Shown here in pieces: positions 22,274-30,650 of a stretch of 41,341 nt of DNA. This stretch comes from Trebonia sp036276115 (GTDB taxonomy: Bacteria; Actinomycetota; Actinomycetes; Streptosporangiales; Streptosporangiaceae). A program made the translations under genes and the position numbers. The stretch lies in assembly GCA_036276115.1 (NCBI GenBank), contig DATBEM010000109.1, positions 1 through 41,341 on the forward strand. Direction: 5' to 3'. The notes under the pieces are model-generated. The model had not been told where the DNA came from, did no database searches, and worked only from the letters and a program-made list of their open reading frames with translations. How positions within the stretch are numbered: the first letter of the stretch is position 1; every line of letters starts with the position of its first letter.

Positions 22274-23047
22274 CTAGGCGTCGGCCAGGAGCGGCGGCAG
22301 CTCGTTCGGGAAGGCCGGCATGGACTCCACCGCCCGCTCGGCGTTGCGCAGCTCGCCCGCGCGCACCAGCGCCTGGAACAGGCGCGCGTCCTGGCCCTGC
22401 TCCGGGTGCCACTGCACGCCGACGATGAAGCCGGTGGCGCTCTCCACGGCCTCGATGACGCCGTCGTCGGCCCAGGCCACCGGGGTGAGCCCGGCCCCCG
22501 GCAGGTCCACCGCCTGGTGGTGGTGGGTGGGGACGTCGAAGTACTCGCCCCCGGGCAGGATGCTCGCCAGCAGCTCGCCCGCGGTCACCCGTACCTTGTG
22601 CAAGCCGAAGCCGTCAGCCGGGCCGCTGTGCACCTCATGGCCCACGAGGTCGGGGACGTGCTGGTGCAGGGTGCCGCCGCAGGCGACGTTGACGACCTGC
22701 ATGCCGCGGCAGATGCCCAGCACCGGGAGGTTGAGCCGGATCGCGGCGTCGGCGAGGGCGAGCTCCCAGTCGTCGCGGTCGGGGACGGTGGCGTCGGTCC
22801 TGGGGTGCGACAGGGCACCGTACCGGGCCGGGTGGATGTCACCGCCGCCGGCGATGACGAGCCCGTCGAGGGCGGAGATCACGTCCTCGGCATCAGATGC
22901 GCTGCCACCGGGGGGAAGCAGCACCGGGTTGCCGCCGTTCGCCCGGATCGTCGTCACGTACGTCCACGGGAGGAGGGCGCCCTCTTCCCGGAAGCCTCGC
23001 CAGTCAGCGAAGGAGTGATACGTGCTAATCCCAATCGTTGGCTTCAT
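22274..23047 (-). CDS. puuD: Gamma-glutamyl-gamma-aminobutyrate hydrolase-like (peptidase C26)
   Basis: The 257-residue cytoplasmic enzyme has a class I glutamine-amidotransferase fold. It reads KPTIGISTYHSF at the start, GLVIAGGGDIHPARYG, nucleophile elbow VLGICRGMQVVNVACGGTL with the catalytic Cys, HEVHSG, VPTHHHQAVD, and the His-Glu pair in GVQWHPEQ. PuuD releases GABA or glutamate from gamma-glutamyl conjugates in polyamine use; relatives act on other gamma-glutamyl amides, so the substrate is tentative and no other puu gene is here. ATG 23047 is preceded by AAGGGGACAC; the open frame continues to 23362 but the extension is not family-like. It ends in a strong terminator. Confidence 0.85.
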   Translation of the reverse strand: MKPTIGISTYHSFADWRGFREEGALLPWTYVTTIRANGGNPVLLPPGGSASDAEDVISALDGLVIAGGGDIHPARYGALSHPRTDATVPDRDDWELALADAAIRLNLPVLGICRGMQVVNVACGGTLHQHVPDLVGHEVHSGPADGFGLHKVRVTAGELLASILPGGEYFDVPTHHHQAVDLPGAGLTPVAWADDGVIEAVESATGFIVGVQWHPEQGQDARLFQALVRAGELRNAERAVESMPAFPNELPPLLADA

Positions 23048-23407
23048 GTGTCCCCTTGAGTGATCCCGTAAGATGCACCGCTTCTTCTTCACGCCCCGTA
23101 ACGCGTTAAACGCCCGTGAAGAGGGTTTCGTATCTGAGACCCGAGGGTACTGCGTGGCCACCCGGTTTGTTGGCGATCGCTGAATACTACTTACCGTAGC
23201 TGTTTGCCTGCATGGCCACTGAGCGTGTAGGTAATGTCTCGGGTAGTAGTTACGGTTCGGGCGCCTACTGAGTACCGTATCGGCGCGTCTCGCGGCCCGG
23301 TCGCCGTCGGCTTGAGGGGCGAGTCGCGGCGCCCGCAATTTCGCCGCCCGCCCTGGCGGCAATCGCGCCGCGTTGTTTCCCGGAAGGCACGTTCGTGCGC
23401 GCGCCGG
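23048..23407. other. Intergenic region upstream of puuD-like gene
   Basis: 360 bp. The half next to puuD is AT-rich and should hold its promoter. TACTACTTACCGTA (about 23197-23210) and GGTAGTAGTTACGGT (about 23244-23258) are related in inverted and partly direct fashion and may be regulator sites. GCCGCC/GGCGGC (23343-23348, 23355-23360) could be a weak terminator for the FUSC gene. No gene seen. Confidence 0.5.
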
Positions 23408-25801
23408 CTACCGCCACCAGGGACGGCGCCGGACCTCGGCCACGTGCAGGGCGGGCTCGGCGATCATCTGGGCGCTCTGGCTCAGGTGGTGCAGGTGCTC
23501 CTGGACCCACAGCAGGTGCGGGTGCGGGTGCGGCCGCCGGTCGGCGTCGGGCGGCCCCGGCTCGTCCGGCTGGGAACCGGCACCGGCCGGCCGGGCGCCG
23601 TCGCCCGGCCCGCCCGGGGACGCCGCCGGGTGCCGGGGGACGGCCGGGCCCATGATGGCCGGGGCCGGCAGCAGGGCGGGCGCCTCGCGTCCCGGGCGGC
23701 CGACCTCGGCCGCGACCTGCCCGTAGAAGCCCGCGAGGACCGCCGCGGCCGCGCGCAGGCTCACGCACGCGGGCAAGCCGGCGTACTCCTCGGACCCCTC
23801 CAGCGGCAGGCAGGCCGGGCCGGACGGCCCGGCCGGGGCGGGCGCGGTCCGCAGCCCGGCCAGCGTGTGCGCGGTCAGGCTCAGCCGCCGGGTCGCCGCC
23901 ACCAGCGTCCACAGGTCTTCCTTGCTGGCGTGCTTGGTCCCCTGCTCGGCCAGGAACCCGCGCAGCGCGTCGTCGAGCCGGATGCCCGCCGTCGCCGTGG
24001 CCGCCGCGGCCGCCGGCGGGACCGACACCTCGCTCAGCGCCCAGTCAACGGCCTGGGTCAGGTACTGCGCCCCGCGCCGGAAGGCGTCCGCCAGGTCGTC
24101 GCCGACCAGCGAGGCGGCTCCCCGGGGCCAGAACACCACCCCGATCACCAGGCTCACCGCGCAGCCGATGGCCACGTCCTCGACCCGCAGCAGCCCGACC
24201 CGCCAGCCGGCCGGCGCCAGCAGGTTGAACAGCACCACGATCACGATCGTGAACGCCGCCTGGCCAACCAGGAACGGCGAGGTCCCCGGGGCGTAGGCGG
24301 CGACGAGGACGGCCAGCGGGAACGCCACCCACATCGACGCCTGCCCCGCCCCGATCGCCGCCAGCAAGGCGGCGCCGACGATGAACCCGATGACCGTCCC
24401 GCCCAGCGCCCGCAACGCGGTCGCCCCGGTCCCGGACGCGTTCGAGCGGAGCACCGACAGGGTGCCGAGCACCACCCAGAACCCGTGCTGCACGCCGCTG
24501 ACATCGGCTACCGCCACCGCGACGGCGAGGGCGACCGCCCCGCGCAGGCTGTTGGCGAACCAGACGGAGCGGACGCTCGCGTGCCGCATGACCACGCCGG
24601 TCGCGCCCGCGACGCCCGACAGGCGGCCGGCGCCCCCGGCGCTGGCCAGGAGCGCGGCGGCCGCGCTGGGGGCAGGGCCGTCCGGCGCGGCCGGACTCGC
24701 GGGCGTGCCGTACCACTGCCGCCGCTCGGCGGCGACGGTGGCGGGGTCGGCCCGGCGGGTGGCCACCAGCGCGTCGGCGGCGATGCTGCGGGCGACCACG
24801 GCGATCGCCTGGGCGTGGACGGCGTGGGCGGCGGCCATCCGGGCGGCCGGCTCGCTGCTGGCCGACAGGTCGCGCAGGTGCTCGGTGGCGGCGAGGCGCG
24901 CCCGCTCGAGCTCCTCGAAGGCGGGCGTCGCGTCCTGCCCGTCCAGCAGCGCCGCGATGTCGGCGAACAGGCTCGCGGCGACCCGCAGGAGCCGTCGCTC
25001 CCCGGCGGCCGCCTGGGTCATGTCGATGTGCCCGTCGAACGCGTCGGCGACCTGGGCCGCGGCCCAGTCGAGCATCTGCACCGCGCTGGCGATGGCCTGG
25101 TCGGCGGTGGCGAGGCCGGTCGGCCGGAAGGGGGCGGCGTTGAACGCGGTCCGTAGCTGCTCACGGGCCGAGCGCATGGCGGCCGGGTCGGTTGCCTCGC
25201 CGTCGGCTGCCTTCCGCACGCGCTCGCTGATCTCGCCCGACAGCTGGCGGGCGGCGGCCCGGATGCGGTCGCCCGGGTTGGGCGGAGACAGCAGCATGAC
25301 GGCGATGGTGCCGGCGGCGGCGGCCATCCACCAGCCCTCCAGGCGGCTGCCGATGGTGGCGGCGCCGCCGGCCGAGGCGACCGGGAGCACGTAGGCGAAC
25401 AAGATGGCGGTGGACGCGGCGGCCGGGGTCGGGCCGAGCACCCCGGCGAAGAAGGCCGCGAACACGACCGGCACCGTCACCACGGCGGCGAGCCAGGTGG
25501 TCCCGCTGACGAGCGTGCCGATGATGAGGACGATGCTCCCCGCGAGGGCCAGGCCCAGGTGCGCCCGCAGCTTGTCCGGCCGGGTGCCGGCGAAGTTGGT
25601 GACGAGGAGGAACGCGAACCCGCCGAACGTCGCGAACAGCGCGACCTGCGGATCGCCGATGACCTTGGACGAGATCGCGAACAGGCTCGGGATCACGATC
25701 GTGGCCCGCGCCGCCCGCATCGCGGCGGGCACTGACCAGGTTGGGATGAGCTGCGCGGCCTGAAAGCGGGCGGGGGCCGTCGTGGCCCCTGAGGCTGCCA
25801 T
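23408..25801 (-). CDS. FUSC-family inner-membrane protein (aromatic-acid exporter-like)
   Basis: The 797-residue protein has two membrane blocks separated by a soluble region, the usual FUSC/YccS/AaeB layout. Block 1 (about 28-175): ATIVIPSLFAISSKVIGDPQVALFATFGGFAFLL, SIVLIIGTLVSGTTWLAAVVTVPVVFAAFFAGV, AGTIAVMLLSPP. Soluble part (about 176-410) is helical. Block 2 (about 420-570): SLRGAVALAVAVAVADVSG, HGFWVVLGTLSVLRSNASGTGATALRALGGTVIGF, FTIVIVVLFNLLAPAGWRVGLLRVEDVAIGCAVSLVIGVVFWPRG. The tail is cytoplasmic and ends Pro-rich. Such proteins export aromatic or other small acids; substrate unknown. It begins 9 bp after the phospho-sugar mutase stop, so both are likely one transcript. Confidence 0.85.
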   Translation of the reverse strand: MAASGATTAPARFQAAQLIPTWSVPAAMRAARATIVIPSLFAISSKVIGDPQVALFATFGGFAFLLVTNFAGTRPDKLRAHLGLALAGSIVLIIGTLVSGTTWLAAVVTVPVVFAAFFAGVLGPTPAAASTAILFAYVLPVASAGGAATIGSRLEGWWMAAAAGTIAVMLLSPPNPGDRIRAAARQLSGEISERVRKAADGEATDPAAMRSAREQLRTAFNAAPFRPTGLATADQAIASAVQMLDWAAAQVADAFDGHIDMTQAAAGERRLLRVAASLFADIAALLDGQDATPAFEELERARLAATEHLRDLSASSEPAARMAAAHAVHAQAIAVVARSIAADALVATRRADPATVAAERRQWYGTPASPAAPDGPAPSAAAALLASAGGAGRLSGVAGATGVVMRHASVRSVWFANSLRGAVALAVAVAVADVSGVQHGFWVVLGTLSVLRSNASGTGATALRALGGTVIGFIVGAALLAAIGAGQASMWVAFPLAVLVAAYAPGTSPFLVGQAAFTIVIVVLFNLLAPAGWRVGLLRVEDVAIGCAVSLVIGVVFWPRGAASLVGDDLADAFRRGAQYLTQAVDWALSEVSVPPAAAAATATAGIRLDDALRGFLAEQGTKHASKEDLWTLVAATRRLSLTAHTLAGLRTAPAPAGPSGPACLPLEGSEEYAGLPACVSLRAAAAVLAGFYGQVAAEVGRPGREAPALLPAPAIMGPAVPRHPAASPGGPGDGARPAGAGSQPDEPGPPDADRRPHPHPHLLWVQEHLHHLSQSAQMIAEPALHVAEVRRRPWWR

Positions 25802-25810
25802 GGTGAGAGG

Positions 25811-27805
25811 TTAACCCCATCCTGGGCGGTAATCGTGATCATTGACGGTCAGGAGGCTGCTGACCGCCTCGCGCAGCGGCGGCAGCCGCCGCTGCGCGGC
25901 GAGCCGGGCGGCGGTCAGGCCGCCCTCCGGGACCGGCTCGACGATCTCGATGTACGCCTTGACCCTCGGCTCGGTGCCGCTCGGGCGGATCACGACCCGG
26001 TCCCGGCCAACCCGGAAGCGCAGCACGTCCGCGGGCGGCAAGGAGGTGGCGGCGAGGAAGTCGGTCAGGCCGCTGACCGGCCGCCCGCCGAGGCTGGCGG
26101 GCGCCGCCGCCCGTACCCGCCGCATGACCTCGCTCGCCCCCGGGACGGGCAGGCTGAGCTGGGAGGTGAGGTGCACGCCGTGCTCGCGTTCGAGCTCATC
26201 GTAAAGGTCAAGGACGGACTGGCCGCGGCTGGCCGCGCCGGCCGCCAGGCGCAGGAAGGCGACGGCCGCGCCGATGCCGTCCTTGTCCCGCACGGAACGG
26301 CCCACCGCGTAGCCGATCGCTTCCTCGTAGCCGAACAGGAAGGAAGCCCCCGGCTCGCCATCGGCGGCGCGGGCGATCCACTTGAAGCCGGTCAGCGTCT
26401 CCCGGTAGGCGGCCCCGGCCCGGGCGGCGATCTTGGCCAGCAAGGTGGCGGACACGATCGTGGTCGCCACCAGCGGCCGGCCCTCGCCGGTCCCGGCCTC
26501 CCCTGGCCGCGCCCGGCCAGGGGAGGAGCCGGCGGCGCAGGGGAGCCACGGGGCGAGGAGGTAGGCGCCGAGCAGGGCGCCGACCTGGTCGCCGGTGAGG
26601 ATCCGCCACCGGCCGTCCTCCAGCAGGCCGGTGCCGGGCAGGCTGCGGTGCGTGCGGCGGGTATCGGGCTCGGGCACGGCCACCGCGAGCCGGTCGCCGT
26701 CGGGGTCGTTGGCCAGCACCAGGTCGGCGTCGAGCGCCTTGGCGTCGGCGAGCGCCAGCGTGAGCGCGGTCGGCTCCTCCGGGTTGGGGAACGCCGCCGT
26801 CGGGAAGTCCGGGTCAGGCTGGGCCTGCACCGTGACCACGTGGGGCCGGGGGAACCCGGCCCGCGCGACCGCGTCGAGCAGCAGCGCCCCGGCGACCCCG
26901 TGCATGGGCGTGTAGACGACGCGGAAGCCAGGCTCGTCCTCGTGCCCGCCGTCCCGGGCCGCCCGGGGAGCCGGGGCCGGGCCGGGCGCCCGCCTGGCCG
27001 GGCCGGCGACGCGGGTGAGGTAGGCGTCGGCGACCTCAGGGCCGGCCCGGGTGATGAGCGGGCTGTCCAGCGGGGCGACGGGGACGGCGAGCAGCGGGCC
27101 GAGGGCGGCGATCCGGCCCTCGATCTCGCCGTCGACCGGCGGGATGACCTGCGCGCCGTCGCTCAGGTAGAGCTTGTAGCCGTTGTCGGTGCGGGGGTTG
27201 TGGCTGGCGGTGACCATGATTCCGGCCTGGGCCGCCCGGTGCCGCACGGCGAACGCGACCAGCGGCGTGGGGCACGGCCGGGGCAGCAGGTACACGGCGA
27301 TGCCCGCCGCCGCCAGCACCCGGGCGGCCTCGTCCGCGAACTCACCGGACCGGTGCCGGGCGTCGCACCCGATGACGACCGCGATCCCGGCGTCCTGGCC
27401 GGCCTCTTCCGCTGCGCTGGCCCCGGATGGGCCCGCCCCGGATGGGCCGGCCGCCAGCAGCCAGCCGGCCACGGCGCTGGTCGCCGCGCGGACGACGGCC
27501 CGGTTCATCCGGTTCGGGCCCGCCCCGATCTGCCCCCGCAGCCCGGCCGTGCCGAACGTGAGCCGCCCGGCGAAGCGGTCCGCGAGCTGGCGGCCGGCCT
27601 CCTCGGCGTCGCCCGACGCCGCCAGCGCGAAGATCTCCTCGGCGGCCGACGGGTCGCCCGGCCCGGCCGCGGCGTCCTCGCCGGGGTCCCCGGCTTCGTC
27701 GCTGGCGCGGTCGAGCAGCGTCGTCAGCTCGGCGCGGTCAACCGGGTCGGGATCCCCGGCGATCCACGCCTCGACTCGCCCGCGCAGCCCCGCCTCGATC
27801 GTCAC
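25811..27805 (-). CDS. Phospho-sugar mutase (phosphoglucomutase/phosphomannomutase)
   Basis: Alpha-D-phosphohexomutase of 664 residues. Domain signatures in order: FGTAGLRGQIGAGPNRMN (about 84-101), catalytic-Ser loop VTASHNPRTDNGYKLYL (phospho-Ser201), metal loop NDPDGDRLAV (about 370), sugar-binding FGYEEAIGYAVG, and phosphate-binding RPSGTEPRVKAYIE near the C-terminus. Length and motifs fit the PGM2/ManB-type mutases that interconvert hexose or pentose 1- and 6(5)-phosphates. Because it borders a nucleoside module, a phosphopentomutase-like role (ribose-1-P to ribose-5-P) is attractive but unproven. GTG 27805 has GGGAGGGG upstream. Two Ala/Gly/Pro-rich insertions (about 120-140, 430-450) are lineage noise. 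Confidence 0.88.
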   Translation of the reverse strand: MTIEAGLRGRVEAWIAGDPDPVDRAELTTLLDRASDEAGDPGEDAAAGPGDPSAAEEIFALAASGDAEEAGRQLADRFAGRLTFGTAGLRGQIGAGPNRMNRAVVRAATSAVAGWLLAAGPSGAGPSGASAAEEAGQDAGIAVVIGCDARHRSGEFADEAARVLAAAGIAVYLLPRPCPTPLVAFAVRHRAAQAGIMVTASHNPRTDNGYKLYLSDGAQVIPPVDGEIEGRIAALGPLLAVPVAPLDSPLITRAGPEVADAYLTRVAGPARRAPGPAPAPRAARDGGHEDEPGFRVVYTPMHGVAGALLLDAVARAGFPRPHVVTVQAQPDPDFPTAAFPNPEEPTALTLALADAKALDADLVLANDPDGDRLAVAVPEPDTRRTHRSLPGTGLLEDGRWRILTGDQVGALLGAYLLAPWLPCAAGSSPGRARPGEAGTGEGRPLVATTIVSATLLAKIAARAGAAYRETLTGFKWIARAADGEPGASFLFGYEEAIGYAVGRSVRDKDGIGAAVAFLRLAAGAASRGQSVLDLYDELEREHGVHLTSQLSLPVPGASEVMRRVRAAAPASLGGRPVSGLTDFLAATSLPPADVLRFRVGRDRVVIRPSGTEPRVKAYIEIVEPVPEGGLTAARLAAQRRLPPLREAVSSLLTVNDHDYRPGWG

Positions 27806-27902
27806 GCCGCCCCTCCCGCCGTGTGCTGTCCTGGCGCAGGCCCTGCCCGGGTAAGCGCCGTCCTCGCTCGATCATGATCCCCAGCCGGCGCCCCGCTGAC
27901 GC

Positions 27903-27918
27903 GGCCGGCCCGCCGGCC
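27903..27918 (-). terminator. Possible hairpin after the nucleoside importer operon
   Basis: GGCCGG (27903-27908) and CCGGCC (27913-27918) with a 4-nt loop, 18 bp beyond the last permease stop on the minus strand. No T-tract. Confidence 0.35.
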
Positions 27919-27935
27919 GGCGCCCGCGGCCTCGC

Positions 27936-29309
27936 TCACGACTTCACGTAGGGGACGCCCTCGGCCTTGGGGCCGCGGACCTTGCCCACCAGCCCCGCCA
28001 CCACGACGATGGTGACCACGTAGGGGGTCATCAGCAGCAGGTTGGACTGGATCGGGACGTTGATGCTGGACAGGATCGACTGCAGCTGGGTGGTGAAGCC
28101 GAACAGCAGGGCCGCCAGCACCGCCCCGAACGGGGAGTAGCGGCCGAAGATCATCGCCGCCAGCGCGATATAGCCCTCGCCGGAGGACATGTCAATGCCG
28201 AACGACCCGACCGAGCCGACCGTGAAGTAGGCGCCGCCGATGCCGGCGATGAGGCCGGCCGCGATCACGTTCCGGTAGCGCATCGCGATGACCCGGATGC
28301 CAACGGTGTCAGCGGCGACCGGGTGCTCGCCGATCGCCCGGGTCCGCAGCCCCCACCGGGTGCGGAACAGGGCGAACGACACGACGATGAGCACGCCGTA
28401 GGTGATGTACAGGAACGGGGTGGAGCTGAAGAAGACCGGCCCCAGGATCGGGATGTCGCCCAGCCCGGGGATCTTGACCGGGTTGAACGTCGCCGGGGAG
28501 TTCAGCGTGTTCGTGTAGGGCACCATCAGCGAGTTGTAGAGGTAGCCGGTCAGGCCGAGGATGAGCAAGTTCAGCACGACGCCGAGCACGACCTGGTCGA
28601 CCACGTAGGCGATGGCGAACACCGCCAGCAGCGACCCGACCAGCGACCCGGCCAGCGCGCCGCACACGACGCCGAGCCACAGCGAGCCGGTGGCCGAGGT
28701 CGCGATCGCCGCGCAGAACGCGCCGAGCAGCAGTTGCCCCTCGATCGCGATGTTGATGACGCCCGAGCGCGAGCAGATCACCCCGGCGATCGCGCCGAGC
28801 ATGATCGGGATCGACTGCGACAGCGATCCTGACAGCAGGTTCACGATGTTGATGGGGATCGCCGAGGTGCCCGAGCCGGCCGACTGGGACGCGTCCGCCC
28901 AGCACAGCAGCGCGACCACGAACAGGAACAGCACCACCCCGAGGGCGGCCTGCCGCCCTGCGCGGGTCGCCCGGCTGCCGGGCGCCCCGAGGCCGAGCAG
29001 CCGCCCGTGGCCGGCCACCTCGACCGCCCGGGCGACGGCCAGGACCAGCGTCACGATGCCGCACACGATGGCGGCGGTGGCGGCTGGCATCGTCAGGTTG
29101 GGCACCGTGACCTTGGCGAACTGGGGGGTGAAGCCGAGCGTGGCCGAGCCGTGCGCCCGGCCCAGGGCGAGGATGTCCACCAGGCCGAACGCGGCGAACA
29201 CGACCGGGGCGGCATACCGCCGGACGGCGGGCGTCCCGGCGTCCGGCGCGGGCAGCAAGGCCGGCAGCCGGGGGCCGCCGGCGGGCGAGGGCGCCGTCAC
29301 TGGCGTCAC
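27936..29309 (-). CDS. Nucleoside ABC transporter permease (second permease)
   Basis: The 457-residue integral membrane protein of the branched-chain-type permease family (PF02653) works with BMP-family lipoproteins. Diagnostic reads: LLSGSLSQSIPIMLGAIAGVICSRSGVINIAIEGQLLLGAF, VVDQVVLGVVLNLLILGLTGYLYN, GLRTRAIGEHPVAADTVGIRV, RNVIAAGLIAGIGGAYFTVG, GEGYIALAAMIFGRYSPFGAVLAALLFG. It has about ten membrane segments. GTG 29309 overlaps the preceding permease stop (GTGA), so coupled; a frame open to 29771 is only the shadow of that permease. The N-terminal 60 residues are hydrophilic, then an extra membrane segment. Last gene of the importer operon. Confidence 0.9.
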   Translation of the reverse strand: MTPVTAPSPAGGPRLPALLPAPDAGTPAVRRYAAPVVFAAFGLVDILALGRAHGSATLGFTPQFAKVTVPNLTMPAATAAIVCGIVTLVLAVARAVEVAGHGRLLGLGAPGSRATRAGRQAALGVVLFLFVVALLCWADASQSAGSGTSAIPINIVNLLSGSLSQSIPIMLGAIAGVICSRSGVINIAIEGQLLLGAFCAAIATSATGSLWLGVVCGALAGSLVGSLLAVFAIAYVVDQVVLGVVLNLLILGLTGYLYNSLMVPYTNTLNSPATFNPVKIPGLGDIPILGPVFFSSTPFLYITYGVLIVVSFALFRTRWGLRTRAIGEHPVAADTVGIRVIAMRYRNVIAAGLIAGIGGAYFTVGSVGSFGIDMSSGEGYIALAAMIFGRYSPFGAVLAALLFGFTTQLQSILSSINVPIQSNLLLMTPYVVTIVVVAGLVGKVRGPKAEGVPYVKS

Positions 29310-30577
29310 GCGTTCCACCCCTTCGACATCGCCGTGCCAACGCCGCCCGCGCGGGCCGCGCGCAGCCGGAACATCGTCCGCACCAGCGGCGGGGCGGCGA
29401 TGAAGAGCACCACCACCGCCTCCAGCACGTCCCCGATCTGGGCCGGGGTGCTGGCGGCCGACTGCATCCGCCCGGAGGCGGCCGTCAGCGCGCCGAACAG
29501 CAGGCCGGCCCACACCACGCCGCCGGGCTTGCCCCGGCCGAGCAGCGCGACCGTGATCGCGTCGATCCCGTAGGAACCGTAGGTGGAGGAGCTCAGCGAG
29601 AAGTCGGTTCCCTGCACGATCGCCGACCCGGCCAGCCCCGCTAGCCCGCCCGCGATCAGCATGACCAGCACCCAGGCCCGCTCGACCTTCATGCCGGCGA
29701 CCCGGGCGGCCGACGGCGAGGCCCCGACCGCCCGCAGCTCGAACCCGGTCGTGGTCCGGTTCATCAGCCACCAGACGCCCGCGGCGCAGGCCAGCGCGAT
29801 CAGGAAGCCGACGTTGACCCGCATGATCCCGCTGCCGAACAGCTGCGGCAGGTGGGCGTCGGACGCGATCGACGGGGTGACCGGGTTGCTGCCCGGCGCC
29901 TCTAGCAGCGACGTCGAGTTCAGCAGGAACGCGAGCAGGTACTGCAGCACGTAGTTGAGCATGATCGTGACGATCACCTCGTGCGCCCCGGTCCGCGCCT
30001 TGATCTCGCCCGCCAGCCAGCCGATCACCGCCCCGCCGGCGATGCCGCCGAGCACGCAGACGACGACGTGGACGAAGGGGGGCAGGCTAACGTCGAACCC
30101 GAGCCAGGTGGCGAAGATCAGGCCGCCGATGATCTGGCTCTGGCCGCCGATGTTGAACAGGCCGGCCTGGTAGGGGACGGCGACCGCCAGGCCGGCCAGG
30201 ATCAGCGGCGTCGCCGCGACGCAGGTCTCCGAGATCGGGTTGAACACCGCCCCGACGTACCCGTCGTGCACCGCGGTCGGCAGCGAGGACTGCTGGAACA
30301 GCGCCGCGACCTGGTGCGGGTCGATGATCGCGCCCTCGAACAGCGCCGTGTAGGTCGCGGCGGCGGCCTTCCAGGCCTGCGGCAGGATGTCGCCGGCGGA
30401 GGCGTGCAGCACGGCCGGGTTGGTGAAGGCGGACAGCAGCCCGCCGATCACGGCCGCCGTCACGATCGCCAGGAACGTGACGGTGACGGTGTTGCCCTCG
30501 CGCAGCGCGATCAGGAACTCCCGGCCGAACGAGCCCGTCCGCCTCGCCTCGCCCCCCGCGTCAGCGGATTCGCTCAT
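29306..30577 (-). CDS. Nucleoside ABC transporter permease (first permease)
   Basis: The 423-residue BPD_transp_2-type permease reads NTVTVTFLAIVTAAVIGGLLSAF, FNPISETCVAATPLILAGLAVAVPYQAGLFNIGGQSQIIGG, GAVIGWLAGEIKARTGAHEVIVTIMLNYVLQYLLAFLLN, TTTGFELRAVGASPSAARVAGMKVERAWVLVMLIAGGLAGLAGS and YGIDAITVALLGRGKPGGVVWAGLLFGAL. These are the conserved signatures of the NupP/BmpB group. Ends in a 4-bp overlap with the second permease. Starts 73 bp after the ATPase gene stop on the same strand; the short gap contains GCTCGCGAGC-type inverted sequence (about 30637-30652). Confidence 0.9.
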   Translation of the reverse strand: MSESADAGGEARRTGSFGREFLIALREGNTVTVTFLAIVTAAVIGGLLSAFTNPAVLHASAGDILPQAWKAAAATYTALFEGAIIDPHQVAALFQQSSLPTAVHDGYVGAVFNPISETCVAATPLILAGLAVAVPYQAGLFNIGGQSQIIGGLIFATWLGFDVSLPPFVHVVVCVLGGIAGGAVIGWLAGEIKARTGAHEVIVTIMLNYVLQYLLAFLLNSTSLLEAPGSNPVTPSIASDAHLPQLFGSGIMRVNVGFLIALACAAGVWWLMNRTTTGFELRAVGASPSAARVAGMKVERAWVLVMLIAGGLAGLAGSAIVQGTDFSLSSSTYGSYGIDAITVALLGRGKPGGVVWAGLLFGALTAASGRMQSAASTPAQIGDVLEAVVVLFIAAPPLVRTMFRLRAARAGGVGTAMSKGWNA

Positions 30578-30650
30578 GAGCCCCCCTCGCTAGCGCTCGT
30601 CGGCCGCATTCGCGATGGCGCAGTGCTTGCCGATTCGCTCGCGAGCTCGC

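Noticed and set aside
25835..27877. A 680-codon open frame antisense to the phospho-sugar mutase
   Set aside because: Low-complexity Arg/Gly/Pro product, no family pattern, fully covered by a gene with four diagnostic motifs.
29310..29771. N-terminal extension of the second permease
   Set aside because: The added residues are the shadow of the first permease; GTG 29309 overlaps its stop codon in the usual way.
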